A program made the position numbers and the translations under genes. Shown here one piece after another: positions 24,799 through 33,376 of a stretch of 64,000 nucleotides of DNA. Within the stretch, counting starts at the first letter, position 1. Every line of letters begins with the position of its first letter. Source of the stretch: Schlesneria sp. (GTDB lineage: Bacteria > Planctomycetota > Planctomycetia > Planctomycetales > Planctomycetaceae). The notes under the pieces were generated by a model, which did not search any database, was not told the origin of the DNA, and saw nothing but the letters and a program-made list of their open reading frames with translations. The DNA lies in contig JAQGHU010000062.1 in the NCBI GenBank assembly GCA_028291515.1, forward strand, positions 181,861-245,860, written 5' to 3'.

Positions 24799-25272
24799 TC
24801 ATTGAGGGTCTTTTGTGGCCGTTCCACTCGGCCGTTCGACGAACAATGTTGCATGACCTGTCAGATCGATCTCGTCCTCAGCGCCAACTTCGACGACTTC
24901 GATCACTTCCGGACTCTCCGGCGACCAGCCGATCCCGCGAAATGTCTCAAGCAACTTGTTTCCTGATCGGTTATTGCCACTGATCGTGAGCCAGATGCAA
25001 TCGACCTCGCCACCAGTACCAAGATTGACGGACACCTCAATCGAATTGTTCGACCACGAACCGCAGCGGTTTGACTGCTGCGGTTCTAATACTTTTCGAA
25101 CGAGAGGCGAGATCTCGACGCCTTTTGATTCCAGAGCAGTCCGTTTCTCAGCACCGCTCGAGGTCCATTCAAATGAAATCCCGGGTAGGAGAGATGCTAG
25201 AGTCTTTTCGACAGACTCAATGGTGCCGAGAGCAATTTGCGAGGAGCTACGAATGACGCCTTGAAATTCCAT
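24799..25272 (-). CDS. Hypothetical protein near macro/ATP-grasp genes
   Basis: 157 residues from the ATG at 25272 (GAGG about 8 bases upstream); an earlier ATG at 25311 would add 13 residues. It begins MEFQGVIRSSSQIALGTIES. The protein looks soluble, mixed alpha/beta, ending DLTGHATLFVERPSG. I do not recognise a family. A similar length and position relative to the SUKH and macro genes would fit another immunity-like protein. Confidence 0.5.
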   Translation of the reverse strand: MEFQGVIRSSSQIALGTIESVEKTLASLLPGISFEWTSSGAEKRTALESKGVEISPLVRKVLEPQQSNRCGSWSNNSIEVSVNLGTGGEVDCIWLTISGNNRSGNKLLETFRGIGWSPESPEVIEVVEVGAEDEIDLTGHATLFVERPSGTATKDPQ

Positions 25273-25349
25273 GCGAATTACCTCGACGGCGAGTGGAGTC
25301 TTGTCGGTCATACTTCAACGCCATTATTTGCGCTAAATTCGTGAGTCTG

Positions 25350-25435
25350 AGCTAAAGCATGACGTACAAAACTACAAGGTCGATGCTATTTGCGCCGCTG
25401 GGCGAATGAAAGTTATGCTGAAGCATAACCTACGA
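25350..25435. repeat. AAGCATAACCTACG-type palindrome
   Basis: The perfect palindrome GTTATGCTGAAGCATAAC lies at 25412-25429, with a related AAGCATGACGTAC phrase at 25353-25366. The word GCTGAAGCATAACCT occurs again at about 32942. I recognise this as a recurrent planctomycete intergenic sequence. It lies just after the DUF1501 gene stop and may act as its terminator on the minus strand. Confidence 0.6.
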
Positions 25436-25437
25436 TT

Positions 25438-26841
25438 TTAGAATAACTCGACGAGCGGGTTGGCACCGTAGAGTTGATACGGGCGGCTCAGCGTGTCGTG
25501 TAGCTTGGTGGCAGGGTCGAAGCCGAACGCGTGGTACATCGTCGCGGTCAGGTTCTGAGGTGCGATGGGCTTCTCGGCGGGGTACTCGCCAATCCGGTCG
25601 CTGACGCCGTAGATCTGACCGCCGCGGATTCCGCCGCCGGCCATCAGGCCTGTGTAGCAGCGGGGATGGTGTTCGCGACCCGCACTGCCGTTGATCTTGG
25701 GGCCGCGACCAAATTCGCCGACCCAGACGATCAGTGTCTCATCGAGTTTCCCCGACTGCGACAAATCTTCAAGCAAGGCCGACAAGGCTCGGTCGGCAGG
25801 TGGGATCAGATCGTTCTGCAACCGGTTAAAATTGTTGCCGTGGGTGTCCCAGAAGTTCTGGCCGTCGTTATGCCAGTTCACTGTGACGAACGGGACGCCG
25901 TGATCAATCAACCGACGAGCGAGCAATGCACATTGGCCGTGGATGTGTCGGCCATAGCGATTTCGAGTCTCTGCACTCTCTTGCTGCAGATCGAATGCTC
26001 CGCGAACGGTGGCTGAAGTCAGCAGGCCGAAGGCTTTCTGTTGCTGAGATGCCTGCTGATCGATCAGACCTGCTTGTTCCGCCAGCCGTTGCTGCAGGTT
26101 CATCGCCTGCAACAGTGCCTGTCGAGATCCCAGTCGCTCGGGCGATTGGCCGTCGATTAGCGAGAGGCCGGGGACTTTCCAGCCGGGCTGATTGGGATCG
26201 CCCGTGACGAGAAACGGGTCGTGTTGATGACCGAACCAACCGGAATGCTGCCCCGGTGCCATTCCTCCCGGTGCTGCCGGATGCGAGACGATCCAGGGCA
26301 TCGTGATGCATGATGGGATCGCCGAGGGGCTCGGTCGAAACTTACCAATGACACATCCCAGGTGCGGCGTGTCGCGATCGCTGGGTGGCACCGCGTCGGA
26401 TTTGTTCGTCGGTGGCAGATGCCCCGTCAATACAGTGTGAACGCTCGACAGATGAGCGGGATCGTCATGCGTCAGCGAGCGGATCACGCAGAGCTTATCG
26501 GCATGCTTGGCCGTGCGGTGAAAGTGTTCGGTGAACTCGATCCCTGGCACATTCGTTGGAATCGTCGCAAACGGACCGCGAACTTCTTTGGGAGCGTTGG
26601 GCTTCGGGTCAAACGTGTCGATATGACTCGGCCCGCCCCACATGAACAAAAAGATGCACTGCTTCGCTCGCCCAAACCCCGGCCCCGCACCTTCCGTTGA
26701 ATTGCCCTGAGCCTGCAAGAGTTGAGGCCAGTTCATTCCCGCCAGGCCTAACGCCCCTGCCTGCAACAGTGATCGACGGCCGATCGAATGCGGCAAACTC
26801 CATCGCCGGGAGTCGGGATGTTGCATAGCGGGATGATCCAA
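25438..26841 (-). CDS. Tat-exported DUF1501 protein
   Basis: 467 residues. A twin-arginine signal RRSLLQAGALGLAG begins at about residue 23. The DUF1501 landmarks follow: CIFLFMWGGPSHIDTFDPKP, a TNVPGIEFTEHF segment, VIRSLTHDDPAHLSS, TVNWHNDGQNFWDTH and GEFGRGPKINGSAGREHHPR. DUF1501 has a sulfatase/alkaline-phosphatase-like fold and is typically paired in planctomycetes with DUF1549/DUF1553 cytochrome-type proteins; none is immediately adjacent here, but a PVC-type cytochrome protein follows on the same strand. Its activity is not established. Confidence 0.93.
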   Translation of the reverse strand: MDHPAMQHPDSRRWSLPHSIGRRSLLQAGALGLAGMNWPQLLQAQGNSTEGAGPGFGRAKQCIFLFMWGGPSHIDTFDPKPNAPKEVRGPFATIPTNVPGIEFTEHFHRTAKHADKLCVIRSLTHDDPAHLSSVHTVLTGHLPPTNKSDAVPPSDRDTPHLGCVIGKFRPSPSAIPSCITMPWIVSHPAAPGGMAPGQHSGWFGHQHDPFLVTGDPNQPGWKVPGLSLIDGQSPERLGSRQALLQAMNLQQRLAEQAGLIDQQASQQQKAFGLLTSATVRGAFDLQQESAETRNRYGRHIHGQCALLARRLIDHGVPFVTVNWHNDGQNFWDTHGNNFNRLQNDLIPPADRALSALLEDLSQSGKLDETLIVWVGEFGRGPKINGSAGREHHPRCYTGLMAGGGIRGGQIYGVSDRIGEYPAEKPIAPQNLTATMYHAFGFDPATKLHDTLSRPYQLYGANPLVELF

Positions 26842-27020
26842 AGGCGGGCGAACAGGCGGGAAGGCATGCAGGCAAGTTTATCTATCGGCATTCTCGCTGA
26901 AGAAAATAGAAGCCGTCAAGGCGAATCGGGAAAGTGAGGGTGAGATGGAAGCAAAGATGTGGCCAGACTCGTGAGCCTCAACGAGTGTGACAGGTCCTCA
27001 TGATGACTCCCAATCTGCAT

Positions 27021-27085
27021 ACTTCTGCGAAATCTGCGGACAAGAATCGTACTCCGCAGATGACGCAGATTACACAGATTTGAAA
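27021..27085. repeat. CGCAGATTACACAGATT-type short-word repeat
   Basis: Near-tandem words TGCGAAATCTGCGG, CCGCAGATGACGCAG and ATTACACAGATT give a short imperfect inverted repeat in the spacer 26842-27112. It belongs to the same class of simple-word elements seen at 31895-32007 and 43064-43211. Nothing else is recognised in this 271-bp spacer. Confidence 0.6.
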
Positions 27086-27112
27086 CCGAACGGACAGCCG
27101 CGTCGTTTGGAC

Positions 27113-30100
27113 TCAATTCGGCAACGACACCTGTTCAATCGACATCAGGTAGCCGAACAGATCTCGGATTTGTTCTGGACTCAGATTTTGCAACAGTCCA
27201 TCTGGCATGATCGACAACGAAGTCTGCTTGATCTCATCGATCTGTTTGCGATCGAGCGTCACTGGTTCTTGAGCTGTTTGCAGAGTCAGTGTTCGTTCAT
27301 TCTGCTCGCTGATCACACCGTTCAGAACGCGGCCACTCTCCAGGACCACGGTGACGGCTCGGAAGTCGGCTCCGACACTGGCACTCGGGTCGACGATGTT
27401 TTCCAGCAGGTAGTCGATGTTCTTTCTGTTCGAACCTGTGATGTCGGGGCCCAGCTTGCGACCGACTCCATAGAGGACGTGGCAATTGGCGCAGGTCTTC
27501 TGGAAGACGGCGCGTCCGGCACTGAGGTTCGGGTGAGCCGAGGCCGACGACGTCAACTGAGTCTTCAACTGCTCCATGAGCAGCCGCTTCTCGGTCGCCG
27601 TCACACGGACTTCGCCCCAGAGTTCGGTCAGTTCCTTCGTGAGGGCCTCGTCTTCAAACGCACGAATCTGACGTGCGTGAAACGCCGTGATCTCGCTGGT
27701 CGCAACGTGCTTGTTTCGCAGTGCTGCGAGCAATGCCTTCGCATAGGCGGGTCGTGACACCAGGGTATTGATCATCTCGGCCCGTTCGGGAACGCCATAA
27801 ATCCCGAGGCGATTCAGAATCTGCTTGGGTGTGTCGGCATTGTCATATTGAGCCAATCCGCGCAGCGCTTCTAGATTCACCGCTCGATCGCCCAGCAGAT
27901 TGAACAGCGTCGGTACATAATCGGCAGGCTTACCAGTCAACAGAGCTCGCAAGGCCTGCCGCCGAGATTCAGCTTCGGCACCGCCGTCTGTCACCAGCTT
28001 GCGGAGTTCATCGAGGGCGCGGCCATCGCCGAAGACGACTCCCAGTCCTTGCAGATGTCGCTTCAGATCGGCCGAGTCGGCCTTGGCGAACTTGTCCGCT
28101 GCTTGCGCCCAACCGGCGGGGGCCTTCGCCTTTTGCCAGCCGTTCAACGCCAAAGCCATTCCGGCGATTATTGACGGTCCGAACGTCGCCTCGTTCGCCA
28201 CGGCCAGTTCCACCAGCTTGTCGACCGTCGCGGGGTCTCGTTCGATCTCCAGCGTCAGTCGTCGAGCGATACACTCAGTGAGCAGAGGGATCTTGGAACT
28301 TTTCGCGAGTGCCACAGCCTTGGCAGGATCGCGTGGCACTGCGGCTTCGATCCCGTACCAGACCATTAATGGGTACATGCGATCATTCGCGAAGTCCGCT
28401 TTCAGAGCCAGTTCGTCGGCGATCGCCCAACGTCTGTCGACCGGCAGTCGCTGCAATGCGGAAGCGACATACAACTGCACCAGGCCCGACGGATCAGACT
28501 TGGCGGTCTGCAGCAGCAATTGCTCCAACAGCTTTTCTTGATTGACGAGGTCATCGTTGCAGACTTCGATCAGCATCCGCAGTCGAACAGTATTTTCATG
28601 TTCATCTTTGGAAGCAGACAGGCCCTGCAGTTCGGCTGCGGTGGCCCCCAGGGCATACAGCACTTCCATCAGTCGCAATCGTTGTTCGCGTTTGATATCA
28701 CTCGTATTCACCTTGATCGTCTGCTCCCGAAACGTCTCGGTCGGTCGTAGTCGTTGTTCGAGTTTGATGTCGCCCTTGATCAGCTTGATCGTCTGTTCCC
28801 GAGCCGCCACGATTTCGGGTTGATTGCGACCCTTTGCGGTTCGTTCGGCCAGGATGCGTCGAGCCTGTCGAGGCCACCAGACGTTGGTCTGCAGTTGCTG
28901 CTTGACCAAGTCTTCGGTCGACTGCTTCGTCAGATCCAGTTTCGTCACTGGTTTCGGCTGACCATACGTCAGCTTGTAGATGCGTCCGCTGGTGCGATGC
29001 ACACCGTCATGATCATGGCATTCACCTGTGTCGCTCCAGTCCGCAATGAACACGCCGCCGTCCGGTCCCGTGATCAGATCCATCCCGCGGAACCAAGGGT
29101 CGCGCAGGAAGCACAGGTCGGGACCATGGTGAGCCGTATAGCCTGCCCCCTGGCGTTCCAGTACGTCACTGTTGATTCGCATCCCGTGCAGATTCAGCGT
29201 GTAGACGCGATTGCGATATTGCTCGGGCCAGTTGTCGCCCTGATAGATCATCAATCCGATATGAGCGTGCCCTCCGCCGGCAGCACTAGTCTTATCGGTC
29301 ACTCCTTTTCGAACGTCCCCCCACGATTCGCCAGTGTCCCAATGAACATGGTTGGCCGCCTGTTCGACCAGGTGATACGTGTGCGGGTTCAAATCAACCC
29401 CGTACATGCGGCGCGTATGCGACCCCGGTACCAGATGCCACAAATGGCCGATGACCGTGTTGATCACGAACTGCTCGCCATTCTGATCGAAATCGTGGCC
29501 CCACGAATTCGTCATCCCATGCATCACGGTTTCGACCGCGCCGCGACTCGGATGATAGCGCCATACGCCGGTGTTGATCTTGATCCGCTGCGACTCGCCC
29601 GAGCCCGGTTTGCCGATGCTGCTGGTCGCCTGGATCCCATGCCGACCATACAGCCAACCGTCGGGACCCCACTTCAAACCGTTGGCGGGGGTGTGGCCGA
29701 CAGACCCCTCGTTCATTCCATCAAGCACAATTTGCGGAGCACTATCGGGGACATCGTCACGATTCGCATCGGGGATGAACAGCAGGTTCGGCAGACAGAT
29801 CGCCCACACGCCACCAAAGCCCACTTCAACGCTTGTCAGTTTTTTTGCCGAATCCCAGAAGACTGTTCGCTTGTCGTGCTTGCCGTCGCCATCCGAATCT
29901 TCCAGAACGACGATCCGATCGCGTTGCTCGCCATCAAATCCACCCGCCCCGCCGCCGGCCCAGCTATAGTTCTCAGCGACCCACAACCGACCTCGTTCGT
30001 CGGTCGTAATCGCGATCGGATTCTGCACGTCTGGTTCGGCCGCAAACACCGACAGCACAAAACCAGGCGGCAACTTAGCCGTCTTCACGACCTCATCCGG

Positions 30101-30247
30101 TGCCATCGGCGATGTCGTCGCCTTCTCGGTGTTCTTCGGAGTCGGAAAGTCGTCAGCTCGCAGCAGGCCTGCGGAGAGCACCGTTGCCAGCGATAGCGGC
30201 AGAACCAATGAGAAAGTGATAGGTCGGCTCACGAAATACGACTCCAT
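27113..30247 (-). CDS. PVC-type heme-binding membrane-bound dehydrogenase (DUF7133-HEAT-cytochrome c)
   Basis: 1044 residues from the ATG at 30247, which gives a clean signal peptide (SLVLPLSLATVLSAG). N-terminal beta-propeller of soluble glucose dehydrogenase type (AITTDERGRLWVAENYSW; VVLEDSDGDGKHDKRTVFW; LTGPDGGVFIADW-like IADWSDTGECHDHDG), a central HEAT-like alpha repeat region (about 400-850), and a C-terminal cytochrome c domain with CANCH and GPDITGSNRKNIDYLLENIV. These large proteins are a hallmark of the planctomycete-verrucomicrobia group and are thought to oxidise carbohydrate-type substrates, passing electrons to the periplasm. An internal 24-residue tandem duplication is described separately. 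Confidence 0.92.
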   Translation of the reverse strand: MESYFVSRPITFSLVLPLSLATVLSAGLLRADDFPTPKNTEKATTSPMAPDEVVKTAKLPPGFVLSVFAAEPDVQNPIAITTDERGRLWVAENYSWAGGGAGGFDGEQRDRIVVLEDSDGDGKHDKRTVFWDSAKKLTSVEVGFGGVWAICLPNLLFIPDANRDDVPDSAPQIVLDGMNEGSVGHTPANGLKWGPDGWLYGRHGIQATSSIGKPGSGESQRIKINTGVWRYHPSRGAVETVMHGMTNSWGHDFDQNGEQFVINTVIGHLWHLVPGSHTRRMYGVDLNPHTYHLVEQAANHVHWDTGESWGDVRKGVTDKTSAAGGGHAHIGLMIYQGDNWPEQYRNRVYTLNLHGMRINSDVLERQGAGYTAHHGPDLCFLRDPWFRGMDLITGPDGGVFIADWSDTGECHDHDGVHRTSGRIYKLTYGQPKPVTKLDLTKQSTEDLVKQQLQTNVWWPRQARRILAERTAKGRNQPEIVAAREQTIKLIKGDIKLEQRLRPTETFREQTIKVNTSDIKREQRLRLMEVLYALGATAAELQGLSASKDEHENTVRLRMLIEVCNDDLVNQEKLLEQLLLQTAKSDPSGLVQLYVASALQRLPVDRRWAIADELALKADFANDRMYPLMVWYGIEAAVPRDPAKAVALAKSSKIPLLTECIARRLTLEIERDPATVDKLVELAVANEATFGPSIIAGMALALNGWQKAKAPAGWAQAADKFAKADSADLKRHLQGLGVVFGDGRALDELRKLVTDGGAEAESRRQALRALLTGKPADYVPTLFNLLGDRAVNLEALRGLAQYDNADTPKQILNRLGIYGVPERAEMINTLVSRPAYAKALLAALRNKHVATSEITAFHARQIRAFEDEALTKELTELWGEVRVTATEKRLLMEQLKTQLTSSASAHPNLSAGRAVFQKTCANCHVLYGVGRKLGPDITGSNRKNIDYLLENIVDPSASVGADFRAVTVVLESGRVLNGVISEQNERTLTLQTAQEPVTLDRKQIDEIKQTSLSIMPDGLLQNLSPEQIRDLFGYLMSIEQVSLPN
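28681..28805 (-). repeat. 72-bp tandem duplication inside the PVC-type dehydrogenase gene
   Basis: Two copies with a 72-base period share GTTGTTCG...TTTGATxTC and CTTGATCGTCTG; translated, REQTIKLIKGDIKLEQRLRP and REQTIKVNTSDIKREQRLRL differ at a few positions. The duplication is in frame (24 residues) and adds part of a helical repeat. Confidence 0.85.
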
Positions 30248-30455
30248 GGAAATCAAGAGGTCAATCATCAACAGCAAACAAGCCGACTCGCGGCCATCAT
30301 GCGATGCGACGGATACAATAGGGGAGGCACACGGACCTCGGCAACCATGCCATCAAGATTGGCAGGGCCGTTATCTTCGCGATGAGTCGCGCCGCATCGA
30401 AGCCAGGACTACACCGCAATATCATGTTCCACACTATTGGCCGCTGGTCGTCGAG

Positions 30456-30818
30456 TCATGCGAGACCAATAGCGATGCGGCACACTTCCTTTGACCATGA
30501 CACTGGCTTATGTCGGTCGAGATCTAAACTGATGTGCATGATGGCCATCCCCACGAAGATGCCGATGTTGACCGCAAAGCCCATCCCGACAACTACGAGC
30601 AGATATTTTGCCCAACCATGCCCGCGCCACAGCAGAATGCCACCCACGACAACGAACAGACCGAGTACGACTTGGCCAATTCCGGGGATCAACATCGCTC
30701 TCGGAGATTTGGGTCCCATCACGATCACCAACGAGAACATCGATCCACCCATCATCAGCGCGACGCCGACAGTCATTGCAATCAGTCCGGCAGTGAATTC
30801 TTTTTTGGTCATCAGCAT
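30456..30818 (-). CDS. Small integral membrane protein, unknown
   Basis: About 120 residues from 30818 (or 118 from 30812); an in-frame extension to 30851 adds a non-helical tail. Three to four hydrophobic helices are visible: GLIAMTVGVALMMGGSMFSL, QVVLGLFVVVGGILLW and YLLVVVGMGFAVNIGIFVG. No functional residues are recognised. It lies downstream of the small protein at 30864 and may be cotranscribed with it. Confidence 0.6.
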   Translation of the reverse strand: MLMTKKEFTAGLIAMTVGVALMMGGSMFSLVIVMGPKSPRAMLIPGIGQVVLGLFVVVGGILLWRGHGWAKYLLVVVGMGFAVNIGIFVGMAIMHISLDLDRHKPVSWSKEVCRIAIGLA

Positions 30819-30863
30819 TACCAGGAGAGAGTTTGGTCGACTGAAGAACAAAAAATGGTGTGG

Positions 30864-31139
30864 CTAACTCTCGGGCGGAGTTCGAGACGCGATGACACCT
30901 TTCCGGTGTCCAACCCAGCCGTCTTCGACCTCGACATGATAGCCATCGTACACCGACGACTGCAGCCATCCTTTGCATTCTTCAACATCGACGATCGTCC
31001 AGTCTGGCAGCTGACAGGGAACATCGCGACGCTGTCCGATGATGTCATAGAGTTTGTTCCAAGCGTCGACCCATCGCATCTCGATCTCGGAATTGGACGC
31101 CACGTCGAGATCCTCGATCACTTTGGTATCGCTTCCCAC
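30864..31139 (-). CDS. Small acidic protein, unknown
   Basis: 91 residues, acidic and tryptophan-rich (EMRWVDAWNKLYDIIG; DWTIVDVEECKGWLQSS; DGYHVEVEDGWVGHRKG). It has neither signal peptide nor membrane segment. It overlaps the end of the secretin-like lipoprotein gene by 22 bases, so it is translated from the same transcript. I do not recognise a family. Confidence 0.55.
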   Translation of the reverse strand: MGSDTKVIEDLDVASNSEIEMRWVDAWNKLYDIIGQRRDVPCQLPDWTIVDVEECKGWLQSSVYDGYHVEVEDGWVGHRKGVIASRTPPES

Positions 31140-31828
31140 GACAGTAAAAACAACGCCTTATTGGATACTTTGGTCGTTTTTTTGGCTGAGAAAAACAGCG
31201 GTCCGATAACCGGGATGTCTCCCAAGTATGGATAGGTCGAAATCTCAGTCGAATATCCGTGCGACGTTGGTCCAGCGACGACTAGTGTTTCATTCTCTCG
31301 CAGATCTGCCTTGGACTCGTTTGGAATGGTCTGTTCGGTATTAGGCTTGTCTTGGGGCGCGACAAATGAAACCTGAACGAGCCCGTCGGATCCCATCGTC
31401 ACGGTGACAGTCACGCCGGCGATGGCGCCTCCATTTGAATCCCAATCTCCGGTCTGCCCGCTGGCGACTTCGAGATCCGCCCAAGCGCGGCCTCGCGCCA
31501 TTCCTGTTTTTTCGGCTTCAACGACCGCCGCCTGGATTTCGTCCGTGGAGAAAACACTCGAGGTTTCCTTCGAGGTCCACAGATCCGGCAACTCTTTCGG
31601 AAAGGGGCCACGGCTATGAATTTCGACCATTGTCAGATGAATACGAACACGAGGTTCATCCGACGCGACTTCATGGCGAACCGGAACCACAACGGATTTC
31701 ACCTGCACCGATTCTGATCCTGGCACCGGGGCGAGCACTGCGGTCGGTGGCAGCGGGTCTGCTCGATTGCAACCCGTGAAAGCACTCGCCACAGCCAGGA
31801 AACAACGACAGATCCAACGCGATTGCAT
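31118..31828 (-). CDS. Lipoprotein with secretin-like C-terminal segment
   Basis: 236 residues from the ATG at 31828; the upstream ATG at 31867 would add 13 residues before the signal. The lipoprotein signal CRCFLAVASAFTGC ends in a clear lipobox. The C-terminal region contains ENETLVVAGPTSHGYSTEIS and YPYLGDIPVIGPLFFSAKK, which match the conserved end of type II/III secretin beta domains (GDIPxIGxLF). The remainder is too short for N-domains plus a full gate, so it is a mini-secretin-like or repurposed domain. It could be an outer-membrane accessory protein. Confidence 0.65.
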   Translation of the reverse strand: MQSRWICRCFLAVASAFTGCNRADPLPPTAVLAPVPGSESVQVKSVVVPVRHEVASDEPRVRIHLTMVEIHSRGPFPKELPDLWTSKETSSVFSTDEIQAAVVEAEKTGMARGRAWADLEVASGQTGDWDSNGGAIAGVTVTVTMGSDGLVQVSFVAPQDKPNTEQTIPNESKADLRENETLVVAGPTSHGYSTEISTYPYLGDIPVIGPLFFSAKKTTKVSNKALFLLSWEAIPK

Positions 31829-31894
31829 GACGAATCCCTTCGAGGGAGCTTTGGGTTTAGTCACCAAAGAGCCAAAACGTAAAGAGAAAAAGAT

Positions 31895-32007
31895 TTAGAA
31901 ACACAGAGGCACAGAGATAACAGAGAACGGCAGGACGAATAAACAAGGCTTCTTGCTTGGAGCAGCGTTTTCTAATCTCTGTTTCCTCTGTGCCTCTGTG
32001 TTTCTAA
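31895..32007. repeat. Inverted repeat of CTCTGTGCCTCTGTG words
   Basis: Left arm 31895-31928 (ACACAGAGGCACAGAG) and right arm 31976-32007 (CTCTGTGCCTCTGTG) are near-perfect reverse complements with about 50 bases between. The words themselves repeat with a 7-8-base step (ACAGAGG, CACAGAG, AACAGAG). It fills the spacer upstream of the lipoprotein gene. Confidence 0.85.
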
Positions 32008-32072
32008 TTCTGTTCGAGTTCGACTCAATGAACTGGAAGCTTCATACATCGCACCCAGCGTTCCGTACAGAT

Positions 32073-32375
32073 CTAACTCTCCACCCTGACACACCGTCCA
32101 TAGATCGAGTTCGCCGAGACCCAGCCGTTGATTCGACCGCGGTTGTTGCCGATCTGGAATCGCGGTCCTTGAATGGCTTTGATCAGGTGCAGGTATTCAG
32201 TGCCGTTGACTTTGCAGAGCACAATGTCGCCCACGCATAGAGCGTCCGCCTCCACGGGTTCGACAGTGCAAAGCTGTCCGGATTCGATCTTGCCGGTCAT
32301 CGAATTACCACGAGGCCGAAATGAAACCGTCTCGCCCGCCCGCAGCTTTTCAATGTAGGTCGATGCCCAACCCAT
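32073..32375 (-). CDS. S24/S26-type peptidase-like domain protein
   Basis: 100 residues. The segment FRPRGNSMTGKIESGQLC is the S24/S26 signature with the nucleophile Ser (RGNSMTG), followed by VGDIVLCKVNGTEYLHLI, in which the catalytic Lys would be expected; here the usual K follows as VLCKV. The C-terminus FQIGNNRGRINGW resembles the LexA/UmuD end. The domain is a bare peptidase fold with no N-terminal DNA-binding region. It may process itself or another protein, or may be a degenerate LexA-like remnant. Confidence 0.75.
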   Translation of the reverse strand: MGWASTYIEKLRAGETVSFRPRGNSMTGKIESGQLCTVEPVEADALCVGDIVLCKVNGTEYLHLIKAIQGPRFQIGNNRGRINGWVSANSIYGRCVRVES

Positions 32376-32390
32376 TCATTCCCTCTCCTT

Positions 32391-32515
32391 AAGTAGCCTT
32401 CTCGCTCCGCGAGAAATTAGCTAACTGCAAATCCGTGTCCTCTAATACATCGAAACGAGATGGCAATCATAGTGCCGCGTTCATCGGCTTACTTCTCGCT
32501 GAGAGAAGGCTACTT
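32391..32515. repeat. 13-bp inverted repeat pair AAGTAGCCTTCTC
   Basis: AAGTAGCCTTCTC (32391-32403) and GAGAAGGCTACTT (32503-32515) are exact reverse complements, 99 bases apart, in the 156-bp spacer between the S24-like and small membrane protein genes. The left arm also pairs locally with CTCCGCGAGAA. Confidence 0.75.
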
Positions 32516-32531
32516 GAAACGCCTCCGCCTG

Positions 32532-32882
32532 TTACGCCCCAGTTCTGCGTTGCCTCCGCCTCTCGACCTTCCAGCCAATGGCAAGACCCACAAATCCGCC
32601 AAGGGCAGCAGAGATCACATGCTGGAACAATGTGGTTATCACCCCGGAAGGACCTCTGGCACCTGATCCCAGCGGTTGTGCCGCGAACATCTTGGGAAGT
32701 CGCAGTTCGTAGTACTGCCAGAGGCTGATTTGAACGACACCGCGGCCGGAGGGAAGCAGATCGTAGGTTTTCGCGAACAGCAGCATTCCCACAAACACGA
32801 TTAGAAAGCCTGCCAGGAACCACACCCAGAGGCGTCCGGGACGAGTGGCGGCTGATAGTTGCTGAGGATTTGGTGAGGTCAT
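32532..32882 (-). CDS. Small membrane protein, unknown
   Basis: 116 residues from the ATG at 32882. N-terminal transmembrane helix WVWFLAGFLIVFVGMLLF, a central YYELRLPKMFAAQ segment and a second hydrophobic C-terminal helix (VISAALGGFVGLAIGWK) end in a basic tail. The longer open frame upstream is not used because its first 115 residues are the antisense of the phosphatase region. No family recognised. Confidence 0.65.
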   Translation of the reverse strand: MTSPNPQQLSAATRPGRLWVWFLAGFLIVFVGMLLFAKTYDLLPSGRGVVQISLWQYYELRLPKMFAAQPLGSGARGPSGVITTLFQHVISAALGGFVGLAIGWKVERRRQRRTGA

Positions 32883-32959
32883 AGCAAGACAAGATCTTTT
32901 GTTTACTGGAGCGGAACTGCGGAAGTAGCGAAATTCATGCTGCTGAAGCATAACCTGTG

Positions 32960-33376
32960 CTATGGTCCAAGAGCGAGTTGTAACTGTGCGAGTAGTCCCG
33001 GCGAAACATCCGCAGGCCCCGACCCCACGATCGTCAGCAACGATTCCATCAGTGGACGGTCCTCGGCGAGTGCGACTCCGGCCGCAGCAATACAGACCGA
33101 ACGGTTCATCCCTCCGGAGCAACAGACCAGAACTGGTACTTGGGCGCGGAGAAAAGTGGCAACCGTCTCCGCCGCCATTCGCAGCAGCCAAAGCGGGTTT
33201 TCGCCACCGTCCGACAATGGAAACCGGCATCGGATCAGTTCGCGCGGAAGAACCGCGAGTGGTTCGTTGTCCGCCAGCTCAACGACCGCTTCGATGCCGG
33301 CTTCAAGCACGGTCCGAGCATCTCGGGTGTCACTTGGATTGCCGAGCCACAACGCGCGTCCCGCAACTTGCCGCAT
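32960..33376 (-). CDS. Dual-specificity phosphatase-like protein (CX5R)
   Basis: 138 residues. CSGGMNR at 86-92 is the CX5R signature of protein tyrosine/dual-specificity phosphatases, within PVLVCCSGGMNRSV; an Asp in FPLSDGGEN (about 56) is a candidate general acid. The N-terminus RALWLGNPSDTRDARTVLEA is typical of small bacterial DSP-like proteins. It would dephosphorylate a phosphoprotein or nucleotide substrate; none is suggested by neighbours. It is divergent from the pseudopilin operon. Confidence 0.8.
   Translation of the reverse strand: MRQVAGRALWLGNPSDTRDARTVLEAGIEAVVELADNEPLAVLPRELIRCRFPLSDGGENPLWLLRMAAETVATFLRAQVPVLVCCSGGMNRSVCIAAAGVALAEDRPLMESLLTIVGSGPADVSPGLLAQLQLALGP

Noticed and set aside
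28754..30196. 480-codon + strand open frame
   Set aside because: Antisense of the PVC-type dehydrogenase, which has clear domain motifs.
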